From NCBI RefSeq assembly GCF_016918505.1, contig NZ_JAFFPZ010000006.1:62001-126000 (forward strand): 64,000 nucleotides of DNA. The letters run 5' to 3'. The stretch is from Desulforhopalus vacuolatus (lineage in GTDB: Bacteria > Desulfobacterota > Desulfobulbia > Desulfobulbales > Desulfocapsaceae). The notes below the pieces were generated by a model. The model was not told the origin of the DNA. It did no database searches and was given only the letters and a program-made list of their open reading frames with translations. The translations under genes were made by a program, and so were the position numbers. Shown here piece after piece: positions 16,754 to 27,389 of this stretch (position 1 is its first letter; the number at the start of each line of letters is the position of its first letter).

Positions 16754-17107
16754 TTATTTTTCTCTCGCAGGGCAAAAAAGATCGTCCAGCTTTCGAATCA
16801 GCTCGACGACGCGTTTGTCACTGATGAAGTTGAAAATGAAGTTTGCATCCTTGCGAAAATCTATAATGCCCTGCTTTCGCAGTACCCCAAGATGCTGGGA
16901 AACATTGGCATTGGTGGTTTTAACCTGTTCACGAATTTCTCCGACGGTGAGTTCGCGGTCCTGCAACAGACAGAGAATCTTCAGGCGGATAGGATGGGAC
17001 ACGGCTTTTAATAACCGGGAGACATGTTCAATCTCCTCGTCAATCATGACCGTTTCGTCGCAGGTTGTCCCGGATGAGGGGGCAGGAGACTGTTCAAGAG
17101 TTGACAT
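16754..17107 (-). CDS. ArsR-family winged-helix transcriptional regulator
   Basis: 117 residues from ATG 17107 (MSTLEQSP); the frame is open further upstream but without a start signal. IEHVSRLLKAVSHPIRLKILCLL and ELTVGEIREQVKTTNANVSQHLGVLRKQGII form the ArsR winged helix. The helix-3 motif of metal sensors (ELCVCD) is here ELTVGE, with no cysteines; the only other thiol is in the tail (LFCPAREK). Metal sensing of the SmtB type is therefore unlikely. Its target is unknown; the nearest genes are an isochorismatase-like hydrolase and repeats. Confidence 0.82.
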   Translation of the reverse strand: MSTLEQSPAPSSGTTCDETVMIDEEIEHVSRLLKAVSHPIRLKILCLLQDRELTVGEIREQVKTTNANVSQHLGVLRKQGIIDFRKDANFIFNFISDKRVVELIRKLDDLFCPAREK

Positions 17108-17342
17108 TATGGAGGGCCTGAAGAAAAGAATGGGTAAAAAATTAAACGCATGAAAATACACAAATAATGAATAATTGTAAATTATACACGTCATAAAAAA
17201 TCTTGAAAAGAAATTTCGTGTGTGAGAAGTCAGCGAAAATAAAAAAAACTACACCTTCTTCGCGCGGACTTGAATTGCGCCACAAAAAAGAGTCTACTGA
17301 AAAATTACTGTCTGCTTTGCAGTTTCACACGTGTTTACGTTG

Positions 17343-17412
17343 TCAGAAGGGGTACCTTGAAGAACCTTGTATTTCGTTCATATTCGAGGCACAGGAGAAA
17401 ATTTACCGCAGG
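17343..17412 (+). repeat. Composite repeat module 1 (GTTCATATTCGAGGCACAGG)
   Basis: Runs TCAGAAGGGGTACCTTGAAG ... AAATTTACCGCAGG. An inverted copy lies at 63583-63651 with most bases identical, including the block ATTTCGTTCATATTCGAGGC. A degenerate third copy of the first 40 bases starts near 12063 (AAGGATCCCTTGCAGAACCT). Confidence 0.75.
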
Positions 17413-17557
17413 CCTGTTAGTACCTTGGAAATTATTTCCGTGTTTTTTTTGAAAAGAATTTCGTGAAGGTACTTATACCGGCTTACCGTTCATCACCGGT
17501 ATAACTTTGATCACGGAGTCTGGCGCTTACCTGGAGTCTGGTGCTTACCTCCGAGGA

Positions 17558-17610
17558 TAAATTTTTTACTGTAACGAAGAGGGGGCGAAAGAGTGGGTAT
17601 TCGATGTTCC
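17558..17610 (+). repeat. TTTTTTACTGTAACGAAG module, copy 2
   Basis: AAATTTTTTACTGTAACGAAG ... GGTATTCGATGTTCC. This is the same module as at 5984, placed just before the ribosome binding site of the gene at 17638. Confidence 0.7.
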
Positions 17611-17637
17611 CGGAAATATAAATTAAAAGGAATAAAG

Positions 17638-18195
17638 ATGATACCAGAGAACCTTGATCCCGCGCATTTCTGCCTCGCGGTCGTTGACCTTCAGACGCGA
17701 TTGATGGAGGTTATTCACCGGGCTGACGAAACAGCTGCGGCGGCCGCACTGATGGTACGCTGTGCCCGGGAATTGAAGGTAAAGACTCTCGCCTTTACCC
17801 AGTATCGCAAGGGGCTCGGGCCGTACGTGCCGGAACTTGAGGAGCTGCTTGCCGATACACCACAGTATGACAAGACCGCATTCAATCTGCTTGCAGTGGA
17901 GAGCATAGCGCAGGAAATTGCGGCTCGACCGGAACTGGAGACCTTTGTCCTGGTTGGTGTTGAGACCCATATTTGTATCTGGCAGTCTGCACTGGCTTTG
18001 CTGGCTGCCGGTAAAAAGGTTTGGGTCTTGTCCGATGCGGTTTCCTCGCGAAGAGAAGAGGATCACCGGGAGGCGCTTCTTCAGCTTCGTGCGGCGGGGG
18101 CAATCGTGGGGCCGACCGAGATGTTCATTTACTCCCTGCTCGGCAGAGCAGGAACACCGGAGTTTAAGAAGATCCATTCCCTTATAACCGCTTGA
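17638..18195 (+). CDS. Isochorismatase-family cysteine hydrolase
   Basis: 185 residues from ATG 17638, with AAAAGGAATAAAG immediately upstream. The cysteine-hydrolase triad is visible: D17 (LAVVDLQTRL), K79 (YDKTAFN) and C113 (GVETHICIWQSAL), with the usual cis-peptide region V-G-V-E. The end RREEDHREALLQLRAAGAIV is typical of YcaC/nicotinamidase-like relatives. The substrate is unknown; members hydrolyse isochorismate, nicotinamide, N-carbamoyl or other amides. It stands 82 bp upstream of alaS and could share a transcript. Confidence 0.85.
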   Translation: MIPENLDPAHFCLAVVDLQTRLMEVIHRADETAAAAALMVRCARELKVKTLAFTQYRKGLGPYVPELEELLADTPQYDKTAFNLLAVESIAQEIAARPELETFVLVGVETHICIWQSALALLAAGKKVWVLSDAVSSRREEDHREALLQLRAAGAIVGPTEMFIYSLLGRAGTPEFKKIHSLITA

Positions 18196-18277
18196 TTATC
18201 ACCTGAACTACACTGAATAACGCACCTGACATCCAGATGTCTGTGCACACAATAAAGAGCAACACGCAGAGAAAATT

Positions 18278-20923
18278 ATGAAAGGAAACGACATTCGCAA
18301 TTTGTTCTGGCAGTATTTTGAAGAGAAAGGTCATACTCGTGTGGACAGTTCTTCTCTTGTTCCCGCAGACGACCCGACACTGCTCTTCACCAACGCCGGG
18401 ATGGTGCAGTTTAAACGGGTTTTCATGGGCGATGAGAAGAGACCTTATAACCGCGCTGTTACCAGCCAGCGCTGCGTCCGGGCCGGCGGCAAGCACAATG
18501 ACCTCGAAAATGTCGGTTATACCGCCCGCCACCACACCTTTTTCGAGATGCTCGGCAACTTTTCCTTCGGAGATTATTTCAAGGAAGATGCCATTCGTTT
18601 CGCATGGGAATTTCTCACCGTGAAACTCGGCCTTGATCCCAAAGATCTCTGGGTGACCATCTACGATGACGACGATGAAGCCGAAGAGTTGTGGAAGAAG
18701 ATGGAGACCTTGCCGAAGGGCCGCATTGTACGCATGGGAAAGAAGGACAACTTCTGGGCCATGGGCGATACCGGACCCTGCGGCCCCTGTTCTGAAATCC
18801 ATATAGATCAGGGACCTGACGCCGCCACATGCGGCAGCCGTGACTGCAAAATTGGCTGTGACTGTGACCGTTATCTGGAGTTGTGGAATCTGGTCTTCAT
18901 GCAGTATAACCGTGATGAGTCCGGCACGCTGTCCCTGCTGCCCAAACCGAGCATCGATACGGGCATGGGGCTGGAGCGCATCGCCGCCGTACTGCAGGAC
19001 AAACAGAATAACTACGATACCGACCTCTTTGCACCCATCCTGCATTGTATCGAGGAACTTTCCGGACGGAAATACGGTGCCGGTAAGGGTGATGATGTGG
19101 CCATGCGGGTTATTGCTGATCATGCCCGCGCCACCACTTTCCTTGTTGCAGACGGAGTGCTGCCCTCCAATGAGGGACGGGGGTACGTTCTGCGGCGCAT
19201 TATGCGCCGGGCGGTACGTTACGGTAAGGCGCTGGGGCTGGACAGGCCCTTTCTTTACGATGTGGTGAAGGTGGTCATTGAGGAGATGAAGGGTGCTTTT
19301 CCCCATGTTGTGGATGCCGAAACTCTTCTGAAGAAGGTAACCCGCAATGAGGAGGAGCGTTTCCGCGAGACCCTCGAAAAAGGACTGGCTCTGCTCGCCG
19401 GGGAGATTGACAGGCTCGGTGCGGATCAAATTATCTCCGGCACCTTTATTTTCAAACTCTACGATACCTTTGGCTTTCCTTTTGATATCGTGCGTGATAT
19501 TGCCCTTGAGCGCGGGCTGGGTTTCGATGAAGCAGGCTTTGAGGCAGAGATGGCCCGCCAGCGTAAACAATCACGTACATCGCGGAAGGGGGAAAGTGTC
19601 AAGTTGCAGGGTGACGGGGTGAAGAGTATTGCCGAGATGGGCGTACGCACCGTTTTCACCGGTTATGAAGAAAAATGTGGTAACGGCCGTGTGCTCGGCC
19701 TGCTGGACGCGGATGGTACACGGGTGAAGAGCCTCGCCACCGGGGCGCGTGGTCGCCTCTTTGTTGACAGGACACCCTTTTATGCGGAGTCCGGCGGTCA
19801 GTCTGCCGACCATGGTGAGGTCCTGTGGCAGGGCGGTCGCGCCCATGTCAGTAATACCACGGTAACCGGCGAGAAGATTGTTCTCCATTCCCTGAACGTG
19901 GTTGAAGGGACACTGGAAGAAGGGATGGAGGTGAAGCTGAAGATTGACGAGGCACGCCGTCGTCACATCGCCGGCCATCACAGTGTTACTCATCTTCTGC
20001 AGGCAGCTCTGCGGCAGGTGCTCGGTGATCATGTCAAACAGGCTGGTTCGCTGGTGCAGGCAGATCGGGTGCGTTTCGACTTTACCCACTTTTCGCCGGT
20101 AACACCGGAGGAACTGGCTGAAATTGAGCGGCGGGTCAACAGAGAAATTCGACACAATGCCAGTGTGGTTACCCGGATTATCGAGAAAGACGAAGCTGTT
20201 GCCGAAGGGGCAATGGCCCTCTTTGGTGAGAAGTATGGAGACAAGGTTCGGGTTGTCACCATGGGAGATTTCAGCAAGGAGTTGTGCGGCGGAACCCATG
20301 TCGTTGCCACCGGTGATATTGGTGTTTTCAAGGTGCAGTCCGAGATCGGAATTGCTGCCGGAGTACGGCGTATTGAAGCAGTCGCCGGCGAGCCGGCCTT
20401 TGCCTGGATCCAGCAGGTGTTTGCTGGACAGACTCGACTCGGCGGAATGCTTTCCGCCACCAGTATTGAGGAGACCTGTGACAGAGTCGCCGCCCTGCAG
20501 GCAAGTCTGAAAGCGGCGGAGAAGAAGGCCGCTGAGCTGTCAAAAGAACTGGCCAGTTCTGATCTTGACTCAGTGTTAAAAAATGCAGTAGAAGTGGATG
20601 GCATTAAAGTTGTTTCTGCTGAGATTCCACTGGAAAATGCCAAAATCCTGCGTGAAGTTGGTGATAAAGTTCGCAATCAGCTCAACAGCGGTGTGGCGGT
20701 CATCGGCGGAGTGGTAGCGGGCAAGGCTGCTCTGCTTGCCATCGTTTCCAAAGATCTCACCGGGCGGATCAAGGCCGGTGAACTGGTCAGCAGAGTTGCT
20801 GCTCTTGTCGGAGGACGGGGTGGTGGACGTCCAGACATGGCCCAGGCGGGGGGGCCGATGGCAGATAAAGTGAGCGAAGCCGTAGCTGCGGTCCCGGGCA
20901 TTGTCAAAGAGCTGCTTAAATAA
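18278..20923 (+). CDS. alaS: Alanyl-tRNA synthetase
   Basis: 881 residues, full length. MKGNDIRNLFWQYFEEKGH and the class II motifs (FTNAGMVQFKRVFMG, RHHTFFEMLGNFSFGDYF, GMGLERIAAVLQ) form the catalytic core. The editing domain carries the zinc site GHHSVTHLLQAAL and CGGTHV. The glycine-rich C-terminal C-Ala domain ends with GGRGGGRPDMAQAGG. It charges tRNA-Ala and clears mischarged Ser or Gly. Confidence 0.97.
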   Translation: MKGNDIRNLFWQYFEEKGHTRVDSSSLVPADDPTLLFTNAGMVQFKRVFMGDEKRPYNRAVTSQRCVRAGGKHNDLENVGYTARHHTFFEMLGNFSFGDYFKEDAIRFAWEFLTVKLGLDPKDLWVTIYDDDDEAEELWKKMETLPKGRIVRMGKKDNFWAMGDTGPCGPCSEIHIDQGPDAATCGSRDCKIGCDCDRYLELWNLVFMQYNRDESGTLSLLPKPSIDTGMGLERIAAVLQDKQNNYDTDLFAPILHCIEELSGRKYGAGKGDDVAMRVIADHARATTFLVADGVLPSNEGRGYVLRRIMRRAVRYGKALGLDRPFLYDVVKVVIEEMKGAFPHVVDAETLLKKVTRNEEERFRETLEKGLALLAGEIDRLGADQIISGTFIFKLYDTFGFPFDIVRDIALERGLGFDEAGFEAEMARQRKQSRTSRKGESVKLQGDGVKSIAEMGVRTVFTGYEEKCGNGRVLGLLDADGTRVKSLATGARGRLFVDRTPFYAESGGQSADHGEVLWQGGRAHVSNTTVTGEKIVLHSLNVVEGTLEEGMEVKLKIDEARRRHIAGHHSVTHLLQAALRQVLGDHVKQAGSLVQADRVRFDFTHFSPVTPEELAEIERRVNREIRHNASVVTRIIEKDEAVAEGAMALFGEKYGDKVRVVTMGDFSKELCGGTHVVATGDIGVFKVQSEIGIAAGVRRIEAVAGEPAFAWIQQVFAGQTRLGGMLSATSIEETCDRVAALQASLKAAEKKAAELSKELASSDLDSVLKNAVEVDGIKVVSAEIPLENAKILREVGDKVRNQLNSGVAVIGGVVAGKAALLAIVSKDLTGRIKAGELVSRVAALVGGRGGGRPDMAQAGGPMADKVSEAVAAVPGIVKELLK

Positions 20924-21022
20924 ATGAACATCCATGGAAAGACACCATTTTCAGGGACGTTTTTCACTGTGGTGGAAGACGTTTTATTCGAGGCGGGAGC
21001 GTGCTGTACAGGTGAAAATTAG

Positions 21023-21051
21023 TTGACACTCTCGCTCAATTACGTTATGGA
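21023..21051 (+). promoter_or_regulatory. Sigma-70-type promoter of the atp operon
   Basis: TTGACA at 21023-21028, a 17-base spacer and TATGGA at 21046-21051, about 165 bases before the b' start. Nothing else notable is seen in 20924-21215. Confidence 0.7.
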
Positions 21052-21215
21052 TTTTAACTGAATTTGTGAATGGAGATTCATTTTTTTTCTTAAGCTGTTC
21101 AGCAGTCGTCGGATAGTTGTTTCGAGTTTCTTCCATTTATGGTCTACATCGGTGCAGCTGTGGCTGGGCCGGTGTGAAATATTTCGTTTTTTTAATTATT
21201 CAGGGAGCTGCAAGC

Positions 21216-21641
21216 ATGGTTACACTAGACAAGACTCTGCTTCTCCAAATCATCAACATGATTGTCCTCATGTTCCTTCTGAACAGAATGCTTTACAAGC
21301 CGGTAAAGCAGATTATCAAGGAGAGAGCCGTAAGATTACAGGGCATGCGTGATGATGCCGACGGATTTGAGCAAAGGGCCGATCAGCGCCAGCAGGAAGT
21401 TGATGCCAGAATGGCAGAGGCCTCCGGCAAAGCGAAGGCTGCGCTCGACGCTGCCCGTGATGAAGCTCAAAAGGCGGGCGATGCCCGGCTCGAAGCTATC
21501 CGGGAAGAGAGTGAGGCGATGAAAGAGAAAAAACTTGCCGAACTTAAATCTGAAATCGAGGTTGCCCGCAGCAGCCTTGATTCTGGAGTTCAGGGATTTG
21601 CGAAAGAGATGGCTGGTAAGATTCTGAGGAGGAGCCTGTAA
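21216..21641 (+). CDS. F1Fo ATP synthase subunit b'
   Basis: 141 residues from ATG 21216 (MVTLDKTLLLQIINMIV), with GGGAG upstream; the longer frame to 21117 has no start signal. One N-terminal transmembrane helix (IINMIVLMFLLNRMLYKPV) is followed by a long charged coiled coil (LQGMRDDADGFEQRADQRQQE onward). It is the second, shorter peripheral-stalk b-type subunit found in phototrophs and many Desulfobacterota. Its TAA overlaps the ATG of the following b gene (TAATG). Confidence 0.9.
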   Translation: MVTLDKTLLLQIINMIVLMFLLNRMLYKPVKQIIKERAVRLQGMRDDADGFEQRADQRQQEVDARMAEASGKAKAALDAARDEAQKAGDARLEAIREESEAMKEKKLAELKSEIEVARSSLDSGVQGFAKEMAGKILRRSL

Positions 21642-22324
21642 TGAAAAACATGAAGAAATTTGCAGGGGTGCTGGCGATATCGTCTCTGCTCTTTTTGTCT
21701 GTTCCGGTTGCTTTTGCCTCGGTTCCCGCTGACTCAAAGGCAATGCAGGCTGCATCTGAAGTGATAGATGCCACCATTCCCATTATGGATGAAACTCTTG
21801 ATACCACCCACGCCGGGAAGCACGTTGTTGACCCCTTTTCTCAGGCGAAACTCAAAGATTTCGGCTGGCGTATTGTCAACTTCATCGCGTTGATGATCAT
21901 ACTTGTCCATTTTGCTGCGAAACCTCTCGGCAAGTCTCTTTCTTCACGTCGTGAAGAAATTGTCAATGAGATTGATGATCTCGAAAAACGCAAGCAGGTT
22001 GCTGAACAGTCTTATAATAACTTCCAGCAGAAGATTGCCGTCGTTGAGGCGGATATTGACAAGATTGTTGAACGGGCTGTAGCCCAGGCCGAAGTGGAGA
22101 AACGCAATATTATTGCACGGGCTGAATCCGCTGCAGAAGAGATGATGCGTTCTGCTGAACAGGCTGTGGCAAATGAAGTCGCCGAGGCTCGCACCATGTT
22201 GCGTGAGGAGGTGGCAGAGAAGGCTGTAACCATGGCTGAAGGACTGCTCAGAAAAAATCTCAGAGCCAGCGATCAAAAGGCTATCATTGAGAACTACCTT
22301 AATAAAGTGGAGGCGATATCGTGA
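21641..22324 (+). CDS. atpF: F1Fo ATP synthase subunit b
   Basis: 227 residues, longer than the usual ~160. The N-terminus MKNMKKFAGVLAISSLLFL... with VAFAS looks like a cleavable signal peptide, and a separate membrane helix (WRIVNFIALMIILVHFAA) lies near residue 70. A long coiled coil then forms the peripheral stalk. The signal-like extension is known in some Desulfobacterota b subunits. It starts within the stop of b' and overlaps atpH by four bases, so it is tightly coupled. Confidence 0.92.
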   Translation: MKNMKKFAGVLAISSLLFLSVPVAFASVPADSKAMQAASEVIDATIPIMDETLDTTHAGKHVVDPFSQAKLKDFGWRIVNFIALMIILVHFAAKPLGKSLSSRREEIVNEIDDLEKRKQVAEQSYNNFQQKIAVVEADIDKIVERAVAQAEVEKRNIIARAESAAEEMMRSAEQAVANEVAEARTMLREEVAEKAVTMAEGLLRKNLRASDQKAIIENYLNKVEAIS

Positions 22325-22863
22325 AACAGGTGATCCTCGCAAAACGCTATGCCAGAGCACTTTATTCCATTGGCTGTGAGCAGAAGAAAGAAAAGCTGTT
22401 TGGTCAGAGCTTGAACTCTTTTGTTGCCCTGATGGCGAAAAGGCCTGAGGTTAAAGACAGCATAACGAACCGCCTCTACCCGCAGGACGTGCGGGAGACG
22501 GTGATAGATAAATTGGTCAAGGCCGCCGGTTTTGATGTCCCTGTGGGGAATTTTTTTCGTCTGCTGGTGAAAAAACGCCGCGCGGAGATCCTTCCTGAGA
22601 TTGCCGAGAGCTATCAGAAAATGCTCGAAGAGGCACAGGGCATCAGCCATGGTACTGTGGTTACTGCGACAAAAACTACCAAAGCACTTACGGATAAAAT
22701 CCAGAAAATTTTAGAAAAATTAACAGGCAGGAAGGTTGAGCTTGAGACCAGCGTTGATGAGTCTATCATCGGCGGAATGATCGCCCGTGTGGGGGATCTT
22801 GAACTGGACGGCAGCATCCGTACCCAGCTTGCAGGTTTAAAAGATTCCATTAAAGGGAGATAA
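22321..22863 (+). CDS. atpH: F1Fo ATP synthase subunit delta
   Basis: 180 residues starting with GTG at 22321, overlapping the atpF stop (GTGA). [14 protein letters not shown] and the C-terminal [22 protein letters not shown] are diagnostic of delta/OSCP. It links the peripheral stalk to the alpha3beta3 head. Confidence 0.95.
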   Translation: MKQVILAKRYARALYSIGCEQKKEKLFGQSLNSFVALMAKRPEVKDSITNRLYPQDVRETVIDKLVKAAGFDVPVGNFFRLLVKKRRAEILPEIAESYQKMLEEAQGISHGTVVTATKTTKALTDKIQKILEKLTGRKVELETSVDESIIGGMIARVGDLELDGSIRTQLAGLKDSIKGR

Positions 22864-22868
22864 CCACA

Positions 22869-24392
22869 ATGCAGATCAAAGCCGAAGAAATCAGTCAAAT
22901 TATTAAGGATCAGATTGGCGGATACGAGACCGAGGTCAATCTCAAAGAGACCGGGACTGTTATCTCCATTGGTGACGGTATTGCCCGTGTTTACGGGGTA
23001 GGAAATTGTATGGCCATGGAATTGCTTGAATTCCCGGGCGGTGTTATGGGACTGGCTCTTAACCTTGAAGCGGACAACGTCGGTTGTGCAATTCTTGGAG
23101 ATGTCCGCAAAATTAAAGAGGGTGATGTTGTCAAGCGGACCGGTCGTATTGCGCAGGTTCCCGTTGGTCCTGCCATGGAAGGTCGTGTTGTTGACGCTCT
23201 TGGTCAGCCCATTGATGGCCTTGGTGCCATTGAGACTGAAGAATTCTTACATATTGAAAGACTTGCACCAGGTGTTATTGCAAGAAAAGGTGTGCATGAG
23301 CCCTGCTACACAGGGGCCAAGGCTGTTGACGCCATGACACCTGTCGGACGCGGCCAGCGTGAGCTGGTTATTGGTGACCGTCAGATTGGTAAAACTGCCC
23401 TCTGCATTGATGCCATCATCGCGCAGAAAAATAGTGATGTGCACTGCATCTATGTTGCTGTTGGCCAGAAGAAATCTACCGTTGCCCTTGTTGTTGAGGC
23501 TTTACGCAAGAATGGCGTCATGGAAAAAACCACCGTGGTTTCCGCCTGTGCTTCTGATCCGGCAGCGATGCAGTATCTCGCACCGTTTGGCGGTTGTTCC
23601 ATGGGAGAATATTTCCGTGACCGGGGAGAGCATGCACTGATCGTTTATGATGATCTCTCCAAACAGGCTGTTGCCTACCGCGAACTCTCCCTGCTTCTTC
23701 GTCGTCCGCCAGGACGTGAAGCGTATCCCGGGGATATTTTCTATAACCACAGTCGTCTGCTTGAGCGGGCTTCCAAAGTCAGTGATGAACTTGGTGCCGG
23801 TTCTCTTACTGCGCTGCCGATTATTGAGACCCAGGCTGGTGACGTTTCCGCGTTTATTCCCACCAACGTTATCTCCATTACTGACGGTCAGGTCTATCTT
23901 GAGCCAAACCTTTTCTTTTCCGGGGTTCGTCCCGCAGTTAACGTTGGACTCTCAGTCTCCCGGGTTGGTGGTTCAGCCCAGGTAAAAGCGATGAAACAGG
24001 TTGCCGGTACCCTGCGTCTCGATCTTGCACAATATCGAGAACTTGCCGCCTTCGCGGCGTTTGGCTCTGACCTTGATTCCGCTACCCAGGCAAAGCTGAC
24101 CCGTGGCGAGCGTCTTGTTGAAATCCTCAAGCAGCCACAGTATCAACCTCTGCCGATGGAAAAGCAGGTCACTATTCTCTACGCTGGTTCTAATGGATTT
24201 CTCGATACGCTGCCGGTGACTGCACTTGCTGACTACGAGCAGGAACTTTATAACTATATCGAATCTAATGAGCCTTCCATCTTCACCGACCTTGTCAAAG
24301 AGCAAGTTTTCACCGATCCCATCAAAGAAAAGCTCAATAAGACCCTGACCAGTTTCGGCGATACCTTCAAAGCAACGAAAAGTTTGAACTGA
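22869..24392 (+). CDS. atpA: F1Fo ATP synthase subunit alpha
   Basis: 507 residues. The beta-barrel start ([16 protein letters not shown]), the Walker A motif [10 protein letters not shown] and the alpha signature [22 protein letters not shown] are all present. It is the regulatory, non-catalytic nucleotide-binding subunit of F1. It starts 5 bp after atpH. Confidence 0.97.
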   Translation: MQIKAEEISQIIKDQIGGYETEVNLKETGTVISIGDGIARVYGVGNCMAMELLEFPGGVMGLALNLEADNVGCAILGDVRKIKEGDVVKRTGRIAQVPVGPAMEGRVVDALGQPIDGLGAIETEEFLHIERLAPGVIARKGVHEPCYTGAKAVDAMTPVGRGQRELVIGDRQIGKTALCIDAIIAQKNSDVHCIYVAVGQKKSTVALVVEALRKNGVMEKTTVVSACASDPAAMQYLAPFGGCSMGEYFRDRGEHALIVYDDLSKQAVAYRELSLLLRRPPGREAYPGDIFYNHSRLLERASKVSDELGAGSLTALPIIETQAGDVSAFIPTNVISITDGQVYLEPNLFFSGVRPAVNVGLSVSRVGGSAQVKAMKQVAGTLRLDLAQYRELAAFAAFGSDLDSATQAKLTRGERLVEILKQPQYQPLPMEKQVTILYAGSNGFLDTLPVTALADYEQELYNYIESNEPSIFTDLVKEQVFTDPIKEKLNKTLTSFGDTFKATKSLN

Positions 24393-24435
24393 GGTTGAAA
24401 CGAGTTAACCCAAATTCAAAGAAAAAGGTCAGGTT

Positions 24436-25302
24436 ATGGCGAGCTTAAAAGAAGTAAAATTGAAGATCACGGGGGTTCAGAAAACTTCCCAGATCACCCG
24501 GGCCATGAATATGGTGGCTGCGGCAAAGCTCCGGGGAGCCCAGGATAAGATGGAGGCGTTTCGGCCCTATACGACCAAGTTTAACGAAACGATGTCCAAT
24601 CTTGCTTCTGGTGACTCTTCCGGCAGCTTTCCGCTGATGGAAGAACGTGAGGTTAAAAAGGTCGAGCTGGTTGTTTTTACCTCTGACCGTGGACTCTGCG
24701 GCTCCTTTAATGCCAATGTGGTGAAGGAGGCGTGGAAACATCTGAAAAAATATGAGGCTGAAGGCAAGGAAGTCACTCTGCTCTGCATAGGCAAGAAGGG
24801 TTTTCAACTCCTCAAAAATACTGGTCGAGTCCGTGAGGGATATAAAGACATCATGGGCAAGTTCCAGATGTTTCATGCCCGCGATATCGCCTCTAATGTC
24901 TCTACCCGTTTTCTTGCTGGCGAGGTGGATAAAGTTGAGTTGATATACGGAGCATTCCATTCGGTGGCGGTGCAGAGGCCTGCTGTTGCGCCCCTGTTAC
25001 CCGTAGTTCCCCATATACCGGAAGGGGAGAAAGCCGGAATGAGCGGTGATTATATCTATGAGCCCTCCATTGATGAACTGATGGTGACACTGCAGCCGCT
25101 TTACCTCAACGTGCAGATTTATCATGCCATGCTTGAGGTTGGGGCCAGCGAACAGGCGGCACGGATGACAGCGATGGATGCTGCCACCACCGCCTGCAAA
25201 GATATCGTAGGGAGTCTCACTACTATCTATAACAAGGCACGGCAGGCGGCGGTTACCAACGAATTGCTGGATATCGTCGGTGGTGCAGAGGCACTCAAAT
25301 AA
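24436..25302 (+). CDS. atpG: F1Fo ATP synthase subunit gamma
   Basis: 288 residues. KLKITGVQKTSQITRAMNMVAAAKL at the N-terminus and AARMTAMDAATTACKDIVGSL at the C-terminus form the rotor shaft coiled coil; FTSDRGLCGSFN marks the globular part. It is the rotating central stalk of F1. An AAAAAGGTCAGG site precedes the ATG. Confidence 0.96.
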   Translation: MASLKEVKLKITGVQKTSQITRAMNMVAAAKLRGAQDKMEAFRPYTTKFNETMSNLASGDSSGSFPLMEEREVKKVELVVFTSDRGLCGSFNANVVKEAWKHLKKYEAEGKEVTLLCIGKKGFQLLKNTGRVREGYKDIMGKFQMFHARDIASNVSTRFLAGEVDKVELIYGAFHSVAVQRPAVAPLLPVVPHIPEGEKAGMSGDYIYEPSIDELMVTLQPLYLNVQIYHAMLEVGASEQAARMTAMDAATTACKDIVGSLTTIYNKARQAAVTNELLDIVGGAEALK

Positions 25303-25355
25303 AAGTTCTTTACGAGAAAGTTTTTATTCAAATATCAGACTTTGAGGAGGGGTAA

Positions 25356-26774
<1,419 letters not shown>

Positions 26775-26904
26775 GATACAGTACGTGCAGTTGATATGAG
26801 ACGTCGATACTTGATGTTCTCTGGATATGCGTTGATTCAAAACGTTGAGTAGAATGGCCGGGAGTCTTTTGACTCCTGGCCGTTACCTGATACGAGGGAA
26901 AAAT

Positions 26905-27321
26905 ATGGGACAGCAGATACAACTGGAGGTCGTAACCCCCGCCGGTAAAAAGGTTGACGAAGATGTTGATATCGTCACCGCACCTGGCGTGAGTGGCGAC
27001 TTCGGAATACTCGCAAACCACGCCCCTTTCCTTTCCGCTCTGAAGATCGGCATTCTTTCTTATGAAAACGGGAAGAAGAAGGAGAATATAATGATCTCCG
27101 GCGGTTTCTGTGAGGTCTCCAGCAATAAGGCAAGCTTTCTGGTGGAGAGTGCGGAACGGGGCAGTGAGATTAATGTAGAGCGCGCCATGAAAGCAAAAGA
27201 GCGTGCTGAACGGCTTCTTGCCGGAGAAGGCAGAAAGATGGATAATTTTAATGAGACCCGCGCGGAGCTTGCTCTGCAGCGTTCTCTCATACGCTTGAAG
27301 CTGGCCGGAAAGAACTATTAA
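26905..27321 (+). CDS. atpC: F1Fo ATP synthase subunit epsilon
   Basis: 138 residues from ATG 26905 ([10 protein letters not shown]), with GAGGGAA upstream; the frame is open back to 26845. The beta sandwich contains [16 protein letters not shown] and the two-helix C-terminus contains [13 protein letters not shown]. It is the rotor subunit that regulates ATPase activity, and the last gene of the operon. Subunits a and c (atpB, atpE) are not in this cluster. Confidence 0.95.
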   Translation: MGQQIQLEVVTPAGKKVDEDVDIVTAPGVSGDFGILANHAPFLSALKIGILSYENGKKKENIMISGGFCEVSSNKASFLVESAERGSEINVERAMKAKERAERLLAGEGRKMDNFNETRAELALQRSLIRLKLAGKNY

Positions 27322-27345
27322 GTCTTTTCCCCATTTCTTTTTTCA

Positions 27346-27389
27346 ATAAAAAGGAGCAATGCCGTTCAGGCAATTGCTCCTTTTTTTTA
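27346..27389 (+). terminator. Intrinsic terminator of the atp operon
   Basis: AAAAAGGAGCAATGCC, a short loop, GGCAATTGCTCC and a run of eight T: a stem of about 14 pairs with one bulge. Confidence 0.88.

Larger units (their letters stand above)
17108..17637. other. Repeat-rich intergenic region upstream of the isochorismatase-like gene
   Basis: 530 bases. It holds the promoter side of the ArsR gene, then a long composite repeat (module 1 at 17343-17412, module 2 at 17558-17610), and between them a tandem pair of an 18-mer, GGAGTCTGGCGCTTACCT, at about 17516-17551. An 87-codon frame at 17203-17466 is a chance frame through the repeat. Confidence 0.65.

Noticed and set aside
16514-17011. 165-codon plus-strand frame over the ArsR gene
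   Set aside because: It starts in repeat DNA and overlaps a well-formed ArsR gene on the opposite strand.
17203-17466. Possible 87-residue gene in the repeat region before the isochorismatase gene
   Set aside because: It runs through module 1 of the repeat, and the other copy of that module is not open in the same frame.
18182-19570. A 462-codon open frame antisense to alaS
   Set aside because: It lies fully inside a clear alaS gene and its sequence has no recognisable domain; it is a compositional shadow.
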